From NCBI GenBank assembly GCA_964434385.1, contig CAYSUW010000006.1, forward strand, positions 13,578 through 77,577: a DNA stretch of 64,000 nt, written 5' to 3'. Shown in pieces: positions 61,602 to 64,000 of the stretch. Every line of letters begins with the position of its first letter. Positions within the stretch are counted from its first letter, which is position 1. The stretch is from GCA-002700125 sp964434385 (lineage in GTDB: Bacteria; Chloroflexota; Dehalococcoidia; Lucifugimonadales; Lucifugimonadaceae). Both the position numbers and the translations under genes were made by a program. The notes beneath the pieces were generated by a model, which saw nothing but the letters and a program-made list of their open reading frames with translations, searched no databases and was not told the DNA's origin.

Positions 61602-63083
61602 TTATTGTTGCAAATGCTTCAATTTATCTTTTATTAAAGATTCAGATACTTTGGGATCTGCTTTTCCCCTAGAAATTTTCATCATTTGCCCAACTAGAAA
61701 TTTAACCACAGTTTCTTTCCCTGATAGATAATCTTGAACTGCTTCAGGATTATCTGTAATTACATCTGAAGCAATATTTGATAATCCTTCTACATCTTGT
61801 ATTTTTTTGAGGCCTTTTTCATTAACGATTTCTTTTGCACTTTTTTTAGTTGTAAACATTTCTAGTAATACTTCTTTAGCAATAGAATTACTTATTTCTC
61901 TTTTTTGGAACATTTCTATTAATTCCTTAAGATTATTAGGGGGAATCTGAAGATCATTGATATTATTTATTTGATTAGAGTTCATTAAACGTAATATTTC
62001 TCCATTGAGCCAATTAGCAGTCTCTTTACAAAATTCATATAATTGGTTTTTTGGAGAGTTAGTATAGCTTTCTACTACGATTTCAAAATATTTTGAAATC
62101 GTTAAAGAGGATACAAGTAATTTAGAGTCATATTCAGATAAGCCATAGAAATTACAAAACCTCTCAATTTTTTCAGCAGGTAATTCTGGAAGATCATTTT
62201 TTATAGATTCAATCCATCCAATTTCCAACTCAAAAGTAGGTATATCAGGTTCTGGAAAATATCTATAATCATGAGCATCTTCTTTTGATCTTTGTGAAAT
62301 ACTGATTCCCTTTTCATCATCCCACCCTCTAGTTTCTTGTATAACTCTATTCCCAGATTTTGTAACTTCTATCTGTCTTTTAGTTTCAAAATCTATAGCT
62401 CTAGTTACAGCTTTTATACGATTCATATTTTTAATTTCAACTCTTTCATTTAATATATTAGAACCTTTGGGTTTTATGCTTATGTTTGCATCACATCTAA
62501 AACTTCCTTCTTCCATACTTGCTGATCCAATCTCTAAGTATTGAACAATTGACTGGAGTTTTGAGATATATGATTCAGTTTCATCTGTAGTTCTCATGTC
62601 AGGTTCTGAGACGATTTCAAGAAGAGGAACTCCAGCTCTGTTTACATCCATTAATGTAGAATCTTCGTTTGGGAGGGCGTGATGAATCAATTTCGCTACA
62701 TCTTCTTCCATGTGAACTCTATTAATTCTGATCTCTTTTTTATCAGCAATATTCATGTGACCATTAAAAGCAATAGGCTGATCGTATTGTGATATTTGAT
62801 ACCCTTTCATAAGATCTGGATAGGAATAATTTTTCCTATCAAATTTTGTAATTTGTGCGATTTCACAATTTAATGATAAACCTAACTTTATTGCGGATTC
62901 CATTGCAGCCCTGTTTACTACTGGTAAAGATCCGGGTAATGCTAAACATACTGGGCATACAAATGTGTTTGGTTCTTGATTTTGATAGTTATTTGGACAA
63001 CTACAGAACATCTTGCTTTTTGTATTTAATTGAACATGTACTTCTAAACCTATTACAGTGTCATATTCCAATTTTTTCTCCAA
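61602..63083 (-). CDS. gatB: aspartyl/glutamyl-tRNA amidotransferase subunit B
   Basis: This 493-residue kinase-like subunit converts Glu-tRNA-Gln and Asp-tRNA-Asn with GatA and GatC. GLEVHVQLNTKSKMFC, CPVCLALPGSLPV (zinc cysteines), EDVAKLIH and RAGVPLLEIVSEPDM are family signatures, and the C-terminal YqeY-like domain runs from about residue 345. gatA and gatC are not adjacent. It begins at ATG 63083. Confidence 0.97.
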   Translation of the reverse strand: MEKKLEYDTVIGLEVHVQLNTKSKMFCSCPNNYQNQEPNTFVCPVCLALPGSLPVVNRAAMESAIKLGLSLNCEIAQITKFDRKNYSYPDLMKGYQISQYDQPIAFNGHMNIADKKEIRINRVHMEEDVAKLIHHALPNEDSTLMDVNRAGVPLLEIVSEPDMRTTDETESYISKLQSIVQYLEIGSASMEEGSFRCDANISIKPKGSNILNERVEIKNMNRIKAVTRAIDFETKRQIEVTKSGNRVIQETRGWDDEKGISISQRSKEDAHDYRYFPEPDIPTFELEIGWIESIKNDLPELPAEKIERFCNFYGLSEYDSKLLVSSLTISKYFEIVVESYTNSPKNQLYEFCKETANWLNGEILRLMNSNQINNINDLQIPPNNLKELIEMFQKREISNSIAKEVLLEMFTTKKSAKEIVNEKGLKKIQDVEGLSNIASDVITDNPEAVQDYLSGKETVVKFLVGQMMKISRGKADPKVSESLIKDKLKHLQQ

Positions 63084-63096
63084 TCAAATTCAAATT

Positions 63097-63119
63097 AATA
63101 ATTATTGTTTGTAATTATT
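63097..63119. promoter_or_regulatory. AT-only inverted repeat between gatB and sufB
   Basis: AATAATTA, seven bases, then TAATTATT lies in the 164-base divergent region (63084-63247). It might be an operator for the suf genes, but an AT-only palindrome in AT-rich DNA can arise by chance. Confidence 0.2.
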
Positions 63120-63247
63120 CTATTGTATACATTTTTGAATAGATAGATTATGAATATAGAATATCTTTTGAATTCATGCGAATTTAATAAACAAATGGAA
63201 AATAATCAGTATAATTATATCACAATTAATTTAATATTCGGAGTTAT

Positions 63248-64000
63248 ATGGATAAATCAAATACAATATCTAGGACATCTAACCTTTCTGATAAAGAATA
63301 TAAGTGGGGTTTTAATACCAATGTCGAAACGGATTTAGCACCTAAAGGCCTTAACGAAGATATAATTAGATTAATCAGTTCAAAAAAAAATGAACCTTCG
63401 TGGATGCTAGATTGGAGATTGAAAGCATTTTCACATTGGAAAAATAAATCAGTTTCAACTGGAGAACCTACTTGGCCTAAAATTAATTATCCTGAAATAG
63501 ATTATCAAGATATTTATTATTATGCTGCTCCGGTTACAGAAGAGAAACCTAAATCCCTCGATGATGTAGATCCTGAAATGTTAGAAGCTTTTGAGAAGCT
63601 TGGAATTCCTCTTCAAGAAAGAGCAAAACTTGCAGGTGTAGCTGTAGATGCTGTTTTTGATAGCGTTTCTATTGCTACTACTTATGAAAAACAATTAAAA
63701 GAACTAGGTATTATTTTTTGTTCTTTTAGTAAAGCTGTAAAAAACCATCCTGATCTTATTAAAAAATATTTGGGTTCAGTTGTTCCTTATTCTGATAATT
63801 TTTTTGCAACTTTAAATTCTGCAGTTTTTAGTGATGGATCATTTGTATATGTGCCTCCGGGAGTAAGGTGTCCTATTGAATTAATGACATATTTTAGAAT
63901 TAATATGGAAGGATCAGGTCAATTTGAAAGAACACTAATAATTGCTGATAAAGATTCATATGTGAGTTATTTAGAAGGATGTACAGCTCCAATTAGAAAG
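63248..64000 (+). CDS. sufB: Fe-S cluster assembly protein SufB, N-terminal part
   Basis: The open frame from ATG 63248 runs off the window after 251 residues. The ribosome site CGGAG lies upstream. It reads like SufB: EPSWMLDWRLKAF near residue 48, IDYQDIYYYAAP, GVAVDAVFDSVSIATTY, and the beta-helix core starting VPPGVRCPIELMTYFRIN and ending with EGCTAPIRK. SufB is the scaffold of the SufBCD complex. The remaining half and sufC/sufD should lie beyond the window. Confidence 0.94.
   Translation, partial: MDKSNTISRTSNLSDKEYKWGFNTNVETDLAPKGLNEDIIRLISSKKNEPSWMLDWRLKAFSHWKNKSVSTGEPTWPKINYPEIDYQDIYYYAAPVTEEKPKSLDDVDPEMLEAFEKLGIPLQERAKLAGVAVDAVFDSVSIATTYEKQLKELGIIFCSFSKAVKNHPDLIKKYLGSVVPYSDNFFATLNSAVFSDGSFVYVPPGVRCPIELMTYFRINMEGSGQFERTLIIADKDSYVSYLEGCTAPIRK

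Noticed and set aside
1..64000. tRNA, rRNA, CRISPR arrays, insertion sequences, prophage and riboswitches
   Set aside because: No cloverleaf, repeat-spacer pattern, transposase, integrase or recognised aptamer was seen. Intergenic spaces are nearly all under 170 bases. A covariance-model scan would be needed to exclude small RNAs.

Overview
This window is AT-rich (roughly 30% GC by eye) bacterial chromosome. The genes are tightly packed, often overlapping by 1 to 11 bases, and no gene-free stretch exceeds 300 bases. It contains two runs of Ns (10 and 100 bases), so it comes from a scaffolded draft, probably a metagenome or single-cell assembly. Several features together suggest Chloroflexota, possibly the marine SAR202 / Dehalococcoidia side: alternative complex III, HtpX-PspAB, the DUF3090-SCO1664 pair, DnaJ-HspR followed by a Clp ATPase, nickel superoxide dismutase with its protease, and HadAB-type dehydratases. 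A low-GC marine actinobacterium is the main alternative. This placement is inference.

Layout. 1-9 kb: the end of leuB, a penicillin-acylase-like enzyme, a JAMM peptidase, cimA, DUF3090 and SCO1664-type proteins, an inositol monophosphatase, then htpX, pspAB and an apparently inactive glutamine-amidotransferase-like protein. 9-14 kb: gyrA, a flavin reductase, ribosomal proteins L21-L27-L31 and a DUF1385 membrane protein. 14-17.5 kb (minus strand): a cobalamin adenosyltransferase heading hisH-hisA-hisF-hisIE. 17.5-24 kb: an A-type Fe-S carrier, YgfZ, a type II fatty-acid block (HadA-like, HadB-like, PlsX, FabG, FabL) and a short-chain dehydrogenase followed by a degenerate copy. The HadA-like gene has no ATG, GTG or TTG start and appears to begin at ATT.

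23.6-36.1 kb (minus strand): one long operon for alternative complex III (ActA, a split ActB, two NrfD-type membrane subunits, ActD, ActE) running into cytochrome c maturation genes (ccmH, ccmF, a CcmI-like protein, ccmG). The intergenic region at 36.2-36.4 kb carries two perfect DnaA boxes inside a 16-base direct repeat. 36.4-48.2 kb (plus strand): a tiny Tat-signal protein, 2-oxoacid dehydrogenase E1 alpha/beta, a Gfo/Idh oxidoreductase, pxpA-pxpB-pxpC, then the gamma subunit, biotin carrier and beta subunit of a Na+-pumping decarboxylase, followed by a DapA-family lyase, a TauE permease, a ThDP enzyme and a cupin. This is the most unusual part. The sodium-pump module lacks its normal carboxyltransferase, and the adjacent PxpBC belong to the carboxyltransferase fold of urea carboxylase, so they could supply that activity.

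48.2-64 kb: sodN and sodX facing apart, an aquaporin cut by the 100-N gap, an isoprenoid cluster (polyprenyl synthase, a nucleoside-phosphorylase-like protein, squalene/phytoene synthase, HpnE desaturase), the stress block dnaJ-like / hspR / short clpC, then ispDF, cysS, secG, yvcK, gatB and the start of sufB. I saw no tRNA, rRNA, CRISPR array, insertion sequence or phage gene.
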